Shown: positions 15,584 to 24,096 of the stretch, piece after piece
How the letters are laid out: each line of letters opens with the position of its first letter
How positions within the stretch are numbered: the stretch's first letter is position 1
NCBI GenBank assembly: GCA_902608115.1
Contig: CACLMT010000011.1
Span: 1 to 33,514 of the forward strand
Direction of reading: 5' to 3'
Source of the DNA: an uncultured SAR86 cluster bacterium
GTDB lineage: Bacteria > Pseudomonadota > Gammaproteobacteria > Magnimaribacterales > D2472
DNA length: 33,514 bases
The notes under the pieces: model-generated
Seen by the model: only the letters and a program-made list of their open reading frames with translations
Database searches by the model: none
What the model was told of the DNA's origin: nothing
Position numbers and translations under genes: made by a program

Positions 15584-15961
15584 TTAAACCAATGCTAAAG
15601 CCATCATAATCAAAGATACTATAGATCCAAACCAAAATAGTGTTCTAACATAGGCTATTCCGGCTAGGTAACTAATGCCGTGCCCCACTCTAAAAATTAA
15701 CCACCAGCACGCAAGACCCGATATATAAGATACATCAACATCATCAACAATCATTGATAACAAAGCCAAGGCTAAGAAAGCAGGCAAGCTCTCCTGCAAA
15801 TTTGAGCTTGCTCTTCTAGCCCTTGCAAGCAGAGGTGAAGCATCAGCAGCCTCATCACGACTTGAAAGCATCCAGCTCATATTTTTTTGATTGAGAACCA
15901 TGGGGATAATCCATATTTGAATTAAAGCAAGAAGTAATGCATAAACAATGTAAGTAGTCAT
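15584..15961 (-). CDS. MAPEG family membrane protein
   Basis: 125 aa with four predicted membrane helices (about 4-22, 55-72, 80-98, 104-124). The loop after helix 1 (LSSRDEAADASPLLARARRA) and ASSNLQESLPAF match the MAPEG family, whose eukaryotic members use glutathione; bacterial members are mostly of unknown function. GGAGAT lies a few bases before the ATG at 15961. Convergent with the MDR oxidoreductase across a shared terminator. Confidence 0.85.
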   Translation of the reverse strand: MTTYIVYALLLALIQIWIIPMVLNQKNMSWMLSSRDEAADASPLLARARRASSNLQESLPAFLALALLSMIVDDVDVSYISGLACWWLIFRVGHGISYLAGIAYVRTLFWFGSIVSLIMMALALV

Positions 15962-16016
15962 AATCTATCTCCAAAAAATAAATAAAAATGAATTTTATAC
16001 TATTGAAATAGTACCT

Positions 16017-16154
16017 TCAAAAAAAACAATCGCTGAACCAGCGATTATAAACACTATCACCTTTAATTGAGGAATCTAAAATTACTACAAGTACCGGCTT
16101 GCCAGAGAATAATCTACCCGTAAAAGCGTTAACTTGATACATCTCTAATTTCAT
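16017..16154 (-). pseudogene. Remnant of a PhzF-family isomerase gene (N-terminus only)
   Basis: From an ATG at 16154 the frame reads MKLEMYQVNAFTGRLFSGKP, then VLVVILD. This is the recognisable N-terminus of PhzF-family proteins (typical pattern MKLxxYQVDAFTxxxFxGNP, AAVxxLD), which are about 260-300 aa. After about 28 residues the match stops, and the frame ends at 16017 inside a hairpin that looks like the gene's own terminator. The simplest reading is an internal deletion that joined the first codons to the 3' end. Two family changes are already visible (D to N in VDAF, N to K in GNP). The frame upstream of 16154 extends to 16268 but overlaps the GPH transporter and is not coding-like. 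Confidence 0.6.
16019..16046 (-). terminator. Factor-independent terminator on the minus strand
   Basis: Read on the minus strand: AATCGCTG, loop GTT, CAGCGATT, then G and a T-run (16026-16019). It sits at the end of the PhzF remnant and upstream of the MAPEG gene, so it probably belonged to the lost PhzF gene. Confidence 0.75.
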
Positions 16155-16202
16155 AAAAGTAATTTTACCTAATTGGTCTATGACAGATAGAATGGTCATT
16201 AA

Positions 16203-16207
16203 AAGGA
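16203..16207 (+). promoter_or_regulatory. Ribosome binding site favouring a TTG start for the GPH transporter
   Basis: AAGGA, 5 nt before a TTG at 16213. The ATG codons at 16180 and 16192 have no comparable site. Confidence 0.5.
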
Positions 16208-16212
16208 TTAAC

Positions 16213-17640
16213 TTGAACTCAGAAAAACTAAAAATAAAAACTAAATTAGCTTTTGGTATTGGCGCCACTGGTGAGGGAGCGGCTAACTGGATCTTTGCTG
16301 GGTTAACTTTTTTCTTTTATAACCAGGTCCTTAATCTTTCTGGAACACTTACTGGTCTTGCAGTTTTAATAGCAATTATTTTTGATGCAATTTCTGATCC
16401 CCTAATGGGTTCTATTTCTGATCGATTTAAATCTAGACTCGGGCGTAGGCACCCATTTATGTTTATTGCACCCTTTCCAACCGTTATTGCACTTTACCTT
16501 ATGTTTTTCCCTCCAGAGGGTCTTTCAGAATATGCTCTTTTTGGGTGGCTGATTTTTTCAACAATTATTTTAAGGCTTAGCGTCACCCTCTTTGCTGTTC
16601 CTCATTTAGCTTTAGGCGCTGAACTATCTGAAGATTATATTGAACGAAGCAGAGTCATGAGCTACAACAATCTCTTTGGGTACATGGGCGTAATAATCAT
16701 GCATATATTTGTATGGTTTTTAATCTTCCCTTATTTTACAGGAGATAATCTTGGACAGCTGTATCAAGAATCTTATACTCCTATCGCAATTTTTTGCATG
16801 GTTCTAGTTTCTCTTTGTATTTTATCCTCTGCGTATTTCACAAAAGATAGAATCCCATATTTAAAACAGCCTTCTAATAACGACTCAAAAATAAAATTTA
16901 TAGATTTATTTAAAGACATTATTGGGGCATTAGGAAATAGAAATTATCTAAGGCTACTGGTTGGCATGTTTTTTATTTCTATGTTAATTGGCACCCATGA
17001 GACTCTTGCAATTTATATGGTCACTTTTTTTTGGGAGTTATCTGCCCAGCAAATTGGGTGGTTAATTATTAATAATATTATTGGTTTTGGTTTTGGTTTT
17101 ATAGCAACAGCAAAATTACATCAGAGGTTTGATAAGCGATTAATTATTGTGATTGGTGTTCTAGGTCTGACTATTTTTTGGTCAGCAGCCGTTAACTTGA
17201 CTCTGCTTGGATTTGCCCCAGAAAATGGCTCATGGAAGCTAGTAACTTTAATCATTTGTTTGGGATCTATTGCGTCTGCAAGTGGATCAATTCTTGCTAT
17301 TAGTGTTATGTCTGCACTGGCAGATGTTGTAGATGAACACGAACTTAATACCGGGGTTAGACAAGAAGGTGTATTTTATGCAGCTAGGACATTTTTTAGC
17401 AAAACATCTAATGGTATAGGACACGTAATTGCTGGGTTGGCTCTAGATTTTATAGAATTTCCTACTAATGCTGTGCCAGGAGAAATTGCACATGAAACTA
17501 TTTTTAAACTGGGTCTAATTGATGGCCCCTTCGCTATGATCTGGGGTTTAATTGCAGCATTCTTTTATGCAAGATATAAAATAACCAAAGAATCTCATGC
17601 AACAATTAAAGAAAAGTTAGCAAGGAAAAATGCCGTCTAA
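16213..17640 (+). CDS. GPH-family sugar:cation symporter (MFS)
   Basis: About 475 aa from the TTG at 16213 (486 aa if the ATG at 16180 is used). Twelve membrane segments are expected. [12 protein letters not shown] at the N-terminus and [20 protein letters not shown] in loop 2-3 are signatures of the glycoside-pentoside-hexuronide:cation symporters. The second half has a matching [20 protein letters not shown] loop. It imports a sugar or related compound with H+ or Na+ across the inner membrane; the substrate cannot be read. The TTG start is preferred because of the AAGGA and because GPH proteins begin only a few residues before the KLAFG block. It overlaps thiD by 11 bp. Confidence 0.85.
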   Translation: MNSEKLKIKTKLAFGIGATGEGAANWIFAGLTFFFYNQVLNLSGTLTGLAVLIAIIFDAISDPLMGSISDRFKSRLGRRHPFMFIAPFPTVIALYLMFFPPEGLSEYALFGWLIFSTIILRLSVTLFAVPHLALGAELSEDYIERSRVMSYNNLFGYMGVIIMHIFVWFLIFPYFTGDNLGQLYQESYTPIAIFCMVLVSLCILSSAYFTKDRIPYLKQPSNNDSKIKFIDLFKDIIGALGNRNYLRLLVGMFFISMLIGTHETLAIYMVTFFWELSAQQIGWLIINNIIGFGFGFIATAKLHQRFDKRLIIVIGVLGLTIFWSAAVNLTLLGFAPENGSWKLVTLIICLGSIASASGSILAISVMSALADVVDEHELNTGVRQEGVFYAARTFFSKTSNGIGHVIAGLALDFIEFPTNAVPGEIAHETIFKLGLIDGPFAMIWGLIAAFFYARYKITKESHATIKEKLARKNAV

Positions 17641-18427
17641 CCAAAATACAATACCTCGAGTAATGACTATTGCTGGATCAGACTCTGGAGGCGGCGCAGG
17701 AATACAGGCAGATATTAAGACCATTAATGCAATTGGAGGTTTTGCAATGACTGCTGTTACAGCGGTCACCTCTCAAAATACAAAACAAGTTTCAAGCATT
17801 CATGAAATCCCATATAAAATGGTTATCAAGCAAATAGAATTGGTTGAAGAAGACATTGGATTTGACGTTGTTAAAACTGGCATGCTTGTGGATCCAAAAG
17901 TAATTTCATTTATTGCTTCTAATCTCAAGCAATATCCGCTGATTGTTGACCCTGTTTTAATTTCAACTTCTGGTGACATATTAATTTCTGATGAAGCGCT
18001 ATCTACCATTAAAAATATGCTAATTCCAAGGGCAATGATTGTAACTCCCAATATTCCCGAAGCATCCCTCTTGTCAGGCATTAAAATTATAAATATAGAC
18101 TCTCAGATAAAGGCTGGCAAAAGAATTCTTAAACTGGGTCCAGAATACGTCCTTGTAAAAGGCGGGCATGGAGAAAGCAATAATATTGTTGATGCTTTAA
18201 TTTCAGAAAATGAAACCAAGCTATTTGAATCAAAAAAAATTAAAACTGAAAATACTCATGGCACAGGCTGTACTTTGGCTAGTGCAATTTCTACATACAT
18301 AGGTATGGGAATTCCGATAAACCAAAGTGTGAAAAAATCTATAAATTATGTCCAGTGGTTATTAAGATCTTCACCCAAATTTGGAAAAGGAAATGGTCCT
18401 ATGCACCACAAGCCCCCAAGAGAATAA
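17630..18427 (+). CDS. thiD: Hydroxymethylpyrimidine/phosphomethylpyrimidine kinase
   Basis: 265 aa, ribokinase-like fold. It phosphorylates HMP and HMP-phosphate to HMP-PP for thiamine synthesis or salvage. [20 protein letters not shown] is the substrate-binding N-terminus; [21 protein letters not shown] and VKGGHGE follow; the anion hole and catalytic region is [12 protein letters not shown] near residue 207-218. AAGGA at 17622-17626 precedes the ATG, which lies inside the 3' end of the transporter gene (11-bp overlap). The coupling raises the possibility that the transporter imports a thiamine precursor, though GPH proteins usually carry sugars. Confidence 0.93.
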   Translation: MPSNQNTIPRVMTIAGSDSGGGAGIQADIKTINAIGGFAMTAVTAVTSQNTKQVSSIHEIPYKMVIKQIELVEEDIGFDVVKTGMLVDPKVISFIASNLKQYPLIVDPVLISTSGDILISDEALSTIKNMLIPRAMIVTPNIPEASLLSGIKIINIDSQIKAGKRILKLGPEYVLVKGGHGESNNIVDALISENETKLFESKKIKTENTHGTGCTLASAISTYIGMGIPINQSVKKSINYVQWLLRSSPKFGKGNGPMHHKPPRE

Positions 18428-18436
18428 GAAAAAACT

Positions 18437-18661
18437 TTAAAATTTCCCCCGGGTGAATCTCATTCTAATTGAGTAAACCCTAACCAAAGCAACTATTGTT
18501 ATGACGGTTTGTGTAAATAACGAGATCGATAAAGTATTAGTCCAACTCCAACTATCAATAGTTAGCCAGAGTAAAAAAGTTTGAAGGGGGAAATTAATAA
18601 CCATCCCCATCATCACAACAATAATACTCTCTCTAAAAGCTATTTTTTCAGTTTTGTTCAT
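18437..18661 (-). CDS. Small two-helix membrane protein of unknown function
   Basis: 74 aa with two hydrophobic segments (about 12-33 and 43-62) and a basic C-terminal end SIRMRFTRGKF. AGGGAT precedes the ATG at 18661, and its length and codon pattern look coding. The RESIIVVMMGMVINFPLQT and RVYSIRMRF blocks recall a small membrane-protein family found in marine bacteria and phage-like contigs, but I cannot name it with confidence. Convergent with thiD across 9 bp. Confidence 0.65.
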   Translation of the reverse strand: MNKTEKIAFRESIIVVMMGMVINFPLQTFLLWLTIDSWSWTNTLSISLFTQTVITIVALVRVYSIRMRFTRGKF

Positions 18662-18768
18662 TTTGATCCCTGTTTATTTTTGGTTGTTATTAATAGTATT
18701 TTTTCATGAATTGTCTAGATAAAGAAGTTTTAATGATGCCTAAAATGCTCACTAAAAAATTCTATAAA

Positions 18769-19086
18769 TTAATTTTTAAAAGTTACTGCTGTTCCATAAG
18801 CAACAACTTCTGAGGCGCCAGCAGCGATTGTAGAGGTTTCGTATCTAAAATTAATAATAGCATCTGCCTGTTTCTCTTTGGCGCTTGCAATCATCCTATC
18901 CATAGCTTCTTTTCGTGCAGCTGTTAACAGAATTGAGTAACTTTTAAGCTCTCCTCCAATAAGGCTTTTTAGAGTTGCTAATATATCTGTACCTAAATGC
19001 CTCGCTCTAACCGTACTACCAATAACTACTCCGAGGTATGATGAGATTTCTGACCCTTCTACAGAGGGAGTTGTAGTAACTAACAT
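18769..19086 (-). CDS. ybjQ: YbjQ/UPF0145 family protein
   Basis: 105 aa from the ATG at 19086, which has GGAG 7 nt upstream. An in-frame extension to 19176 would overlap hspQ and lacks family similarity. MLVTTTPSVEGSEISSYLGV, GSTVRARHLGTD and AARKEAMDRMIASAKEKQAD are UPF0145 blocks; the family forms small oligomers of unknown role, annotated as heavy-metal-binding. Divergent from hspQ with 38 bp between starts. Confidence 0.9.
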   Translation of the reverse strand: MLVTTTPSVEGSEISSYLGVVIGSTVRARHLGTDILATLKSLIGGELKSYSILLTAARKEAMDRMIASAKEKQADAIINFRYETSTIAAGASEVVAYGTAVTFKN

Positions 19087-19124
19087 AGTTTGCTCCAAAT
19101 TTTTGATATGATTAAATTGCTTAT

Positions 19125-19469
19125 ATGGATAATATAAAACAAGAATTAGTCGAAACAAAGTTTTCGATCGGCGCAATAGTAAAACATAGGTTTCTAAATT
19201 TTCGTGGAGTTATTTTTGATGTTGACCCTGAGTTTAATAATACAGAGGAATGGTATCAATCTATCCCCTCATCTATTCGTCCAATAAAAAATCAGCCTTT
19301 CTATCATCTCTTTGCAGAAAACGGACATATTTTTTATATTGCTTATGTTTCAGAACAAAACTTGCTCAAAGACGACTCTGATGAGCTCCCCAAGCACCCT
19401 GAAATCAAGAATCTATTTTCTCACTTCGAAGATGGAAAATTTGTCCCAGTCTCTGGGGCTGTTAATTAA
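19125..19469 (+). CDS. hspQ: Heat shock protein HspQ
   Basis: 114 aa of the HspQ/YccV family, about the usual length. KFSIGAIVKHRFLNFRGVIF, DVDPEF, WYQSI, PFYHLFAENG and YVSEQNLL are the conserved blocks. In E. coli HspQ binds hemimethylated DNA in vitro and acts as a specificity factor for Lon protease. ATG at 19125. Tail to tail with the aminotransferase gene, the two separated by one base. Confidence 0.92.
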   Translation: MDNIKQELVETKFSIGAIVKHRFLNFRGVIFDVDPEFNNTEEWYQSIPSSIRPIKNQPFYHLFAENGHIFYIAYVSEQNLLKDDSDELPKHPEIKNLFSHFEDGKFVPVSGAVN

Positions 19470-19470
19470 T

Positions 19471-20673
19471 TTATTCTTCGTGGGCAATTCTCAAAGAGGT
19501 TATAAAAACATCCATTGCATCTTTAAGGTCTTCAATAGACAAAAAGGTGGGTGCTAATCTTATATTTGAGTCATGTGGATCATTAAAATATGGGTATGTT
19601 GATCCAGCCGGGGTAATAAGCACACCAGCTTCTTTACAAAGCTCTATTACTCTCTTAGCAATGGGTTTACTTGTATTATAAGAAATAAAATACCCCCCAG
19701 TAGGCTTTTTATATTTTCCTATAACTGAATTTAAAGAGTCCAATGCTTTAAAAGCAATCTCGAATTTTGGTCTCACAAGGTCTGCATGTTTCTTCATGTG
19801 ATCTAAAATACCTTCTTTATTTTTTAAAAATTCTAGATGGCGCATTTGATTAACTTTATCTGGGCACACTATCATTGAGGTTCTTTGTCTCACCAGCAAA
19901 TTAAATAGTTTTTGACCTGCTGCCACAAATGATAAACCGCCTCCGCCAAAAGTTACTTTTGAAAAAGAGCATAAAACTGCTGTTTGCTCCTCCACATTAG
20001 AGCTCTGGGCAAGTTCCCAAACTTGAGTCTGACTTGGGGATGGAAGAAAATCATGAAGGATATAAGCATGGTCAAAAATAAATAAAAACTCATTTGAGTA
20101 AGCTTTCCCCGCTTCTAACATCATTGAAATATTCTCATCAGTATAAATATCGCCTGTTGGGTTTGAGTGACGCGGGACACAAATAATACCCTTAATATTT
20201 TCATGTTCAGCAAGCAAAGTTTTAAATGCATCGATGTCTATACCTAATCCCGTTAGCGGAGTTGTCAGTATTTCAATTCCAAAATCCTCTAAAAGTCTAA
20301 AATGTCTGTCAAAGCCAGGCACGGGACAAATAAATTTTATATTTGATTGATCTTTCCATGGAACTTGTAGCCCAAAAAGATAATTTGAAAGTATTAATTG
20401 ATAAATAAGTAAAAGGCTTGATTGTTCACCAACTAAAGTATTTTCAACAGGCGTTGATAAAAGATTTGCTCCTAATTCTCTTACCTCAGGAATGCCTAGA
20501 GGTTCTCCATAGTTGCGAATATCAATTCCACTCGGACTGTGTGTGGGTATTTCTGAGCTTAAAAGCTCATTGGATATATCAAGTTGATCTACTCCAGGCT
20601 TCCCCCGCGTTAAATCAATTTTAAGACCCTTTGCTTTTAAAGCATCAAATTTAGATTCAAGAGACTTATCCAT
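19471..20673 (-). CDS. MocR/type Ic aspartate-type aminotransferase (PLP)
   Basis: 400 aa from the ATG at 20673; a longer frame to 20739 would run into the rmuC start and adds a non-family N-terminus. DLTRGKPGVDQLDIS matches the N-terminus of the Corynebacterium-type aspartate aminotransferase family. RHSNPTGDIY holds the Asn and Arg near PLP, the internal-aldimine Lys is in CSFSKVTFGGGGLSF, and SNIRLAPTF has the carboxylate-binding Arg. It transfers amino groups between amino and keto acids in the cytoplasm; aspartate as substrate is the family's best guess. Diverges from rmuC across 50 bp. Confidence 0.85.
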   Translation of the reverse strand: MDKSLESKFDALKAKGLKIDLTRGKPGVDQLDISNELLSSEIPTHSPSGIDIRNYGEPLGIPEVRELGANLLSTPVENTLVGEQSSLLLIYQLILSNYLFGLQVPWKDQSNIKFICPVPGFDRHFRLLEDFGIEILTTPLTGLGIDIDAFKTLLAEHENIKGIICVPRHSNPTGDIYTDENISMMLEAGKAYSNEFLFIFDHAYILHDFLPSPSQTQVWELAQSSNVEEQTAVLCSFSKVTFGGGGLSFVAAGQKLFNLLVRQRTSMIVCPDKVNQMRHLEFLKNKEGILDHMKKHADLVRPKFEIAFKALDSLNSVIGKYKKPTGGYFISYNTSKPIAKRVIELCKEAGVLITPAGSTYPYFNDPHDSNIRLAPTFLSIEDLKDAMDVFITSLRIAHEE

Positions 20674-20723
20674 AGTATTATGTGGCTGTATTAGTAAATG
20701 TATTTTATAGGATAAATTTATAA

Positions 20724-21614
20724 GTGGTAAACATATCAATCCTTTTGGCTGCAGTAGTAATAATCATTCTTTTGGGCTTCTTGATCTATTTAAATGTTAA
20801 GAGTGATTCTCAAAAAACTAATTCTAAAGAATCTTTAAAAGATCTTGATAAAGCAGTTGAAAGACAAGGGGCAACTTTGCGTGATCTCTCAAGAGATATT
20901 CAATCTTTCCAAGACCCTCTTAGTAAGCTTAATAGATATCTATCGGGGGGGACCCTAGCTGGTACATTTGGAGAATGGTCATTGAATGCAATTATTAAAG
21001 ATATTTTCCAACCTAACCAATTTCTCACTAACCATGAGGTAATTGCGGGCACTGGTAAAAGGGTTGAATTTGCTATCAAGCTTCCTGATGGCTTGTTGAT
21101 GCCAATAGATGCAAAATTTCCATCAGGTCTGTTTGATAACTATCTTGCTGCTGTTGATAGCAAAGATCAGCAATTAATCAAAAGATCAAAAGATGAAATC
21201 AAAAGACATGTGGTAACAGATGCTAAAGATATAAAAGACAAATATATCCAATCAGGAATTACCGTAGAGCTTGGAGTAATGTATATACCAAGCGAAGCGC
21301 TTATGCAGCTTATAGATTCAATAGACAATATCAGAGAACATATATTTAGAGATAGTCGGATTTTGATCATGGGTCCTAATTCCCTTGCAGCATATTTAAT
21401 AACTGTTCATATGGGTTTTAGAACTCTTGCTTTGAATGAAAGAGCCGGCGATATCATGAAAGAATTTGGGAAATTGAAAAAAGAATTTGAAAAATTTAGC
21501 ACGTCAACCGAAGACCTTCAAAAAAAAGCTGATGCAATGCTAAAAACTATCAACGAGCACGCAACTCGAGAAAGACAAATGGAAAAAGCAATTAAGAATA
21601 TGGATAATTCTTAA
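20724..21614 (+). CDS. rmuC: RmuC-family DNA recombination protein
   Basis: 296 aa from a GTG at 20724, with AGGA about 12 nt upstream. It has an N-terminal membrane anchor (SILLAAVVIIILLGFLIYLN), a short coiled coil (about 30-75), and the RmuC nuclease-fold domain (LAGTFGEWSLNAIIKDIF, KRVEFAIKLPDG, PIDAKFP). A second coiled coil closes the protein (MKEFGKLKKEFEKFSTST). E. coli RmuC is 475 aa, so this is a compact form with shortened coiled coils. The family limits rearrangements between short inverted repeats. Confidence 0.9.
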   Translation: MVNISILLAAVVIIILLGFLIYLNVKSDSQKTNSKESLKDLDKAVERQGATLRDLSRDIQSFQDPLSKLNRYLSGGTLAGTFGEWSLNAIIKDIFQPNQFLTNHEVIAGTGKRVEFAIKLPDGLLMPIDAKFPSGLFDNYLAAVDSKDQQLIKRSKDEIKRHVVTDAKDIKDKYIQSGITVELGVMYIPSEALMQLIDSIDNIREHIFRDSRILIMGPNSLAAYLITVHMGFRTLALNERAGDIMKEFGKLKKEFEKFSTSTEDLQKKADAMLKTINEHATRERQMEKAIKNMDNS

Positions 21615-22454
21615 CTAGTAATAGAATCGTCTCCACATATTTAAGCCAAACAACAAAGCCAACAACCATAATATAACCTCTGGAATATTTGGGTTGCTGT
21701 TATAACCAAAAAAACCTTTAAAAAAAACTCCAATAGTTCCCTTGTCATGTAACAAATGATAAGACTTAGCCCCGTCTGAAGATATTTCGGGTTTCAATAT
21801 ATCCCAGGGTCTATAAATATCTGTCTCTTTAATTTGATGAGACTTAACCAAATACTCTTCAGCTTCATGGGTGCCATAGGCAATCATTCCTGCAGAAAGA
21901 AAAACAAGCAATAAAGTTGTGTACTTAAAAATATTTTTTAAATCAGCCTTTCTTCCCTGTCTCACAATTAAATAGCCAATTATTATTGCCAAGATGGCCC
22001 CAAGGGAAAAGCCGGTATATGAAAAACTTCCTGTTATAGAAAAACTTGATATAAGAAATACAACTGTTTCAAAACCCTCTCTCAAGATTGCAAAAAATAC
22101 AACAAAAAATACACCCCATGCAGAAATTTGCATTGCCTTGACGGTTTGATCTTCTAGCGCTTTTCTATCACTAACATTTTTTGATAACCAAAATACTACA
22201 TACCAAATTAAAAATGCTGTCAAATATAAGAAAATTGATTCGAATAGTGCTTTGACTGAATCATTGCCTAAAGAATCTTTTGCTTTTATAACTAGATATG
22301 CAACTAAAATACTGGCTAAGATTGATGTAAAAATGCCATACCAAAGCTTAACAAAATGTGAATTCTGGTTAGTCTTTTCCAGTAAAAGATAGATTATTCC
22401 AACCACAAGAGAGGCTTCTAATACCTCCCTAAACACTATTATAAATTCAACCAT
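21615..22454 (-). CDS. FTR1-family high-affinity iron permease
   Basis: 279 aa with seven membrane segments, inner membrane. It carries the two REXXE iron-binding motifs of FTR1: REVLE at 9-13 and REGFE at 125-129. EfeU-type proteins transport iron, usually with EfeO and EfeB partners; neither partner is next to it here. A near-perfect Fur-box palindrome at 22469-22491 lies 15 bp upstream of the ATG, so iron repression is likely. Its last base meets the rmuC stop end to end. Confidence 0.93.
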   Translation of the reverse strand: MVEFIIVFREVLEASLVVGIIYLLLEKTNQNSHFVKLWYGIFTSILASILVAYLVIKAKDSLGNDSVKALFESIFLYLTAFLIWYVVFWLSKNVSDRKALEDQTVKAMQISAWGVFFVVFFAILREGFETVVFLISSFSITGSFSYTGFSLGAILAIIIGYLIVRQGRKADLKNIFKYTTLLLVFLSAGMIAYGTHEAEEYLVKSHQIKETDIYRPWDILKPEISSDGAKSYHLLHDKGTIGVFFKGFFGYNSNPNIPEVILWLLALLFGLNMWRRFYY

Positions 22455-22468
22455 TATCTGTCTCTTTA

Positions 22469-22491
22469 TTAATGAGAATCATTCTCATTAA
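22469..22491 (-). promoter_or_regulatory. Fur box upstream of the iron permease
   Basis: AATGAGAATCATTCTCATT at 22471-22489, extended by TT and AA to a 23-bp palindrome with only the centre base unpaired. It matches the Fur consensus (GATAATGATAATCATTATC) closely. It lies between FTR1 and gcvT, 15 bp from the FTR1 start. Confidence 0.85.
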
Positions 22492-22584
22492 GATTATAAC
22501 AAACAATTATTAAAGTTAAATTAATTTAAAATATCAATAAATGTTAGTATGTCTCGAATTTTATTAATTCATAAATAAAAAATT

Positions 22585-23652
22585 GTGAATAGAACTTCTC
22601 TTTATAAATCACACCTTAAGCTAGGTGCAAAAATAATTAACTTTTCAGGCTGGGAAATGCCAATTAGTTATTCTTCACTAATTAAAGAACATAATGCCGT
22701 AAGAAACTCTGCTGGAATTTTTGACGTTTCACACATGGCTATATTCGATTTCAAGGGCGGCGATCAAGCGGGATTCTTAAAAAAAATTTTTGCTAATGAC
22801 ATAGATAAAATAAAAAATAAAAATAAAGCTATTTATGGGGTTTTGTTAAATGAAGATGGTGGAATTTTAGATGATTTGATTATCTATCATGCAGATAACA
22901 GATTTAGGTTGATCTCAAACTGTTCAACCCGAGAGCAGAATACAGAATGGTTCAAAAAACATGCAATTCAATTTAATGTTGAGGTGATTCAAAGAGATGA
23001 TATGGGCATCTTAGCCATTCAGGGGCCCAAAGCAATTAAGCGGGTGTTAAACAGTAAAATTATCACCTCAAAAGTAAAGAATTTAAAATCATTTGAATGT
23101 ATGTTTGAGGAAGACCATTTATATGCAAGGACTGGCTACACAGGAGAGGACGGTCTTGAGCTTGTAGTGCCTAATAAAATAATAGAGAGCCTCTGGATGG
23201 GAGCAATAGAAAAAAATTGTATTCCTGTCGGGCTTGGTGCAAGAGACACCCTTAGACTTGAGGCGGGTTTAAATCTTTATGGGAATGATATGACTGCAGA
23301 TAATCATCCATTTGAATCAAATCTTTCTTGGACGATTGATATGAATAATGACAAAAGAAATTTTATTGGCAAACAAGCATTGCTTCGGGTAGATAAAACA
23401 AAATGTAAGAAACTTATTGGAGTAGTTCTAAAAGATCGTGGAGTACTAAGACCTGGATATAAGGTTACACATAATAATGGAAAAGGCATTATTTTAAGCG
23501 GTACCTACTCTCCAACACTTCAATCAAGCATAGGTCTTGCAAGAGTTGATCAAGGATATAAAAACAATGGAGAAGTAGTCATCAGAAACAAGCCACTAAA
23601 ATTAAGTTTTGTATCGCCTAGGTTCTTAAGACAGGGTAAAATTTCATCATGA
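22585..23652 (+). CDS. gcvT: Glycine cleavage system T protein (aminomethyltransferase)
   Basis: 355 aa from a GTG at 22585, where the family N-terminus begins ([20 protein letters not shown]). It releases ammonia from the aminomethyl-lipoyl H protein and passes the C1 unit to tetrahydrofolate. [30 protein letters not shown] and [18 protein letters not shown] are family blocks. The RBS is weak. First gene of gcvT-gcvH-gcvP; overlaps gcvH by 4 bp (ATGA). The ~90-bp leader is too short and lacks features for a glycine riboswitch. Confidence 0.95.
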   Translation: MNRTSLYKSHLKLGAKIINFSGWEMPISYSSLIKEHNAVRNSAGIFDVSHMAIFDFKGGDQAGFLKKIFANDIDKIKNKNKAIYGVLLNEDGGILDDLIIYHADNRFRLISNCSTREQNTEWFKKHAIQFNVEVIQRDDMGILAIQGPKAIKRVLNSKIITSKVKNLKSFECMFEEDHLYARTGYTGEDGLELVVPNKIIESLWMGAIEKNCIPVGLGARDTLRLEAGLNLYGNDMTADNHPFESNLSWTIDMNNDKRNFIGKQALLRVDKTKCKKLIGVVLKDRGVLRPGYKVTHNNGKGIILSGTYSPTLQSSIGLARVDQGYKNNGEVVIRNKPLKLSFVSPRFLRQGKISS

Positions 23653-24035
23653 GCGATATACCTGGTGACTTAAAATTTCTTTCTTCTCATGAATGGGTAA
23701 GAATTGAGGCTGACGGTTCAGCAACCGTTGGAATCAGTGATCATGCCCAAGACCTCCTTGGAGATATAGTATTTATAGAATTACCAGAAATTGGCCAAGA
23801 AATTGATGCAGAGAGTGATGCAGCAATTGTAGAGTCGGTTAAAGCTGCTTCTGATGTTTATTCCCCTCTTTCGGGAAAAATAACAGAGGCAAATTCTATG
23901 TTAGAAGAGCAACCTGAAACAGTTAATTCATCACCATTTGAAGATGGCTGGTTTTTTAAAATGACGCCTTCAGACTTGGGAGAGCTAGAAAGCCTGCTTT
24001 CACCTGAAGATTACAACGAAACCTGCCAAGATTGA
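23649..24035 (+). CDS. gcvH: Glycine cleavage system H protein
   Basis: 128 aa lipoyl carrier. The lipoylated Lys is K65 in [22 protein letters not shown] at the N-terminus and [14 protein letters not shown] near the C-terminus match the family. It shuttles the aminomethyl group between the P and T proteins. Translationally coupled to gcvT (ATGA), and 61 bp ahead of gcvP. Confidence 0.96.
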   Translation: MSDIPGDLKFLSSHEWVRIEADGSATVGISDHAQDLLGDIVFIELPEIGQEIDAESDAAIVESVKAASDVYSPLSGKITEANSMLEEQPETVNSSPFEDGWFFKMTPSDLGELESLLSPEDYNETCQD

Positions 24036-24096
24036 TTTCTTGAAAAAATTGCTCATTAATAAAAATTAAATAATTTAAGTTATACCAAATTAATCT

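Noticed and set aside
19087-19176. Longer ybjQ start at 19176
   Set aside because: The extension overlaps hspQ coding sequence and has no family similarity; the ATG at 19086 has a good RBS.
20674-20739. Longer aminotransferase start at 20739
   Set aside because: It runs into the rmuC start region and adds a non-family hydrophobic leader; ATG at 20673 matches the family N-terminus.
22492-22584. Glycine riboswitch before gcvT
   Set aside because: The leader is under 100 nt, very AT-rich, and shows none of the conserved aptamer helices.
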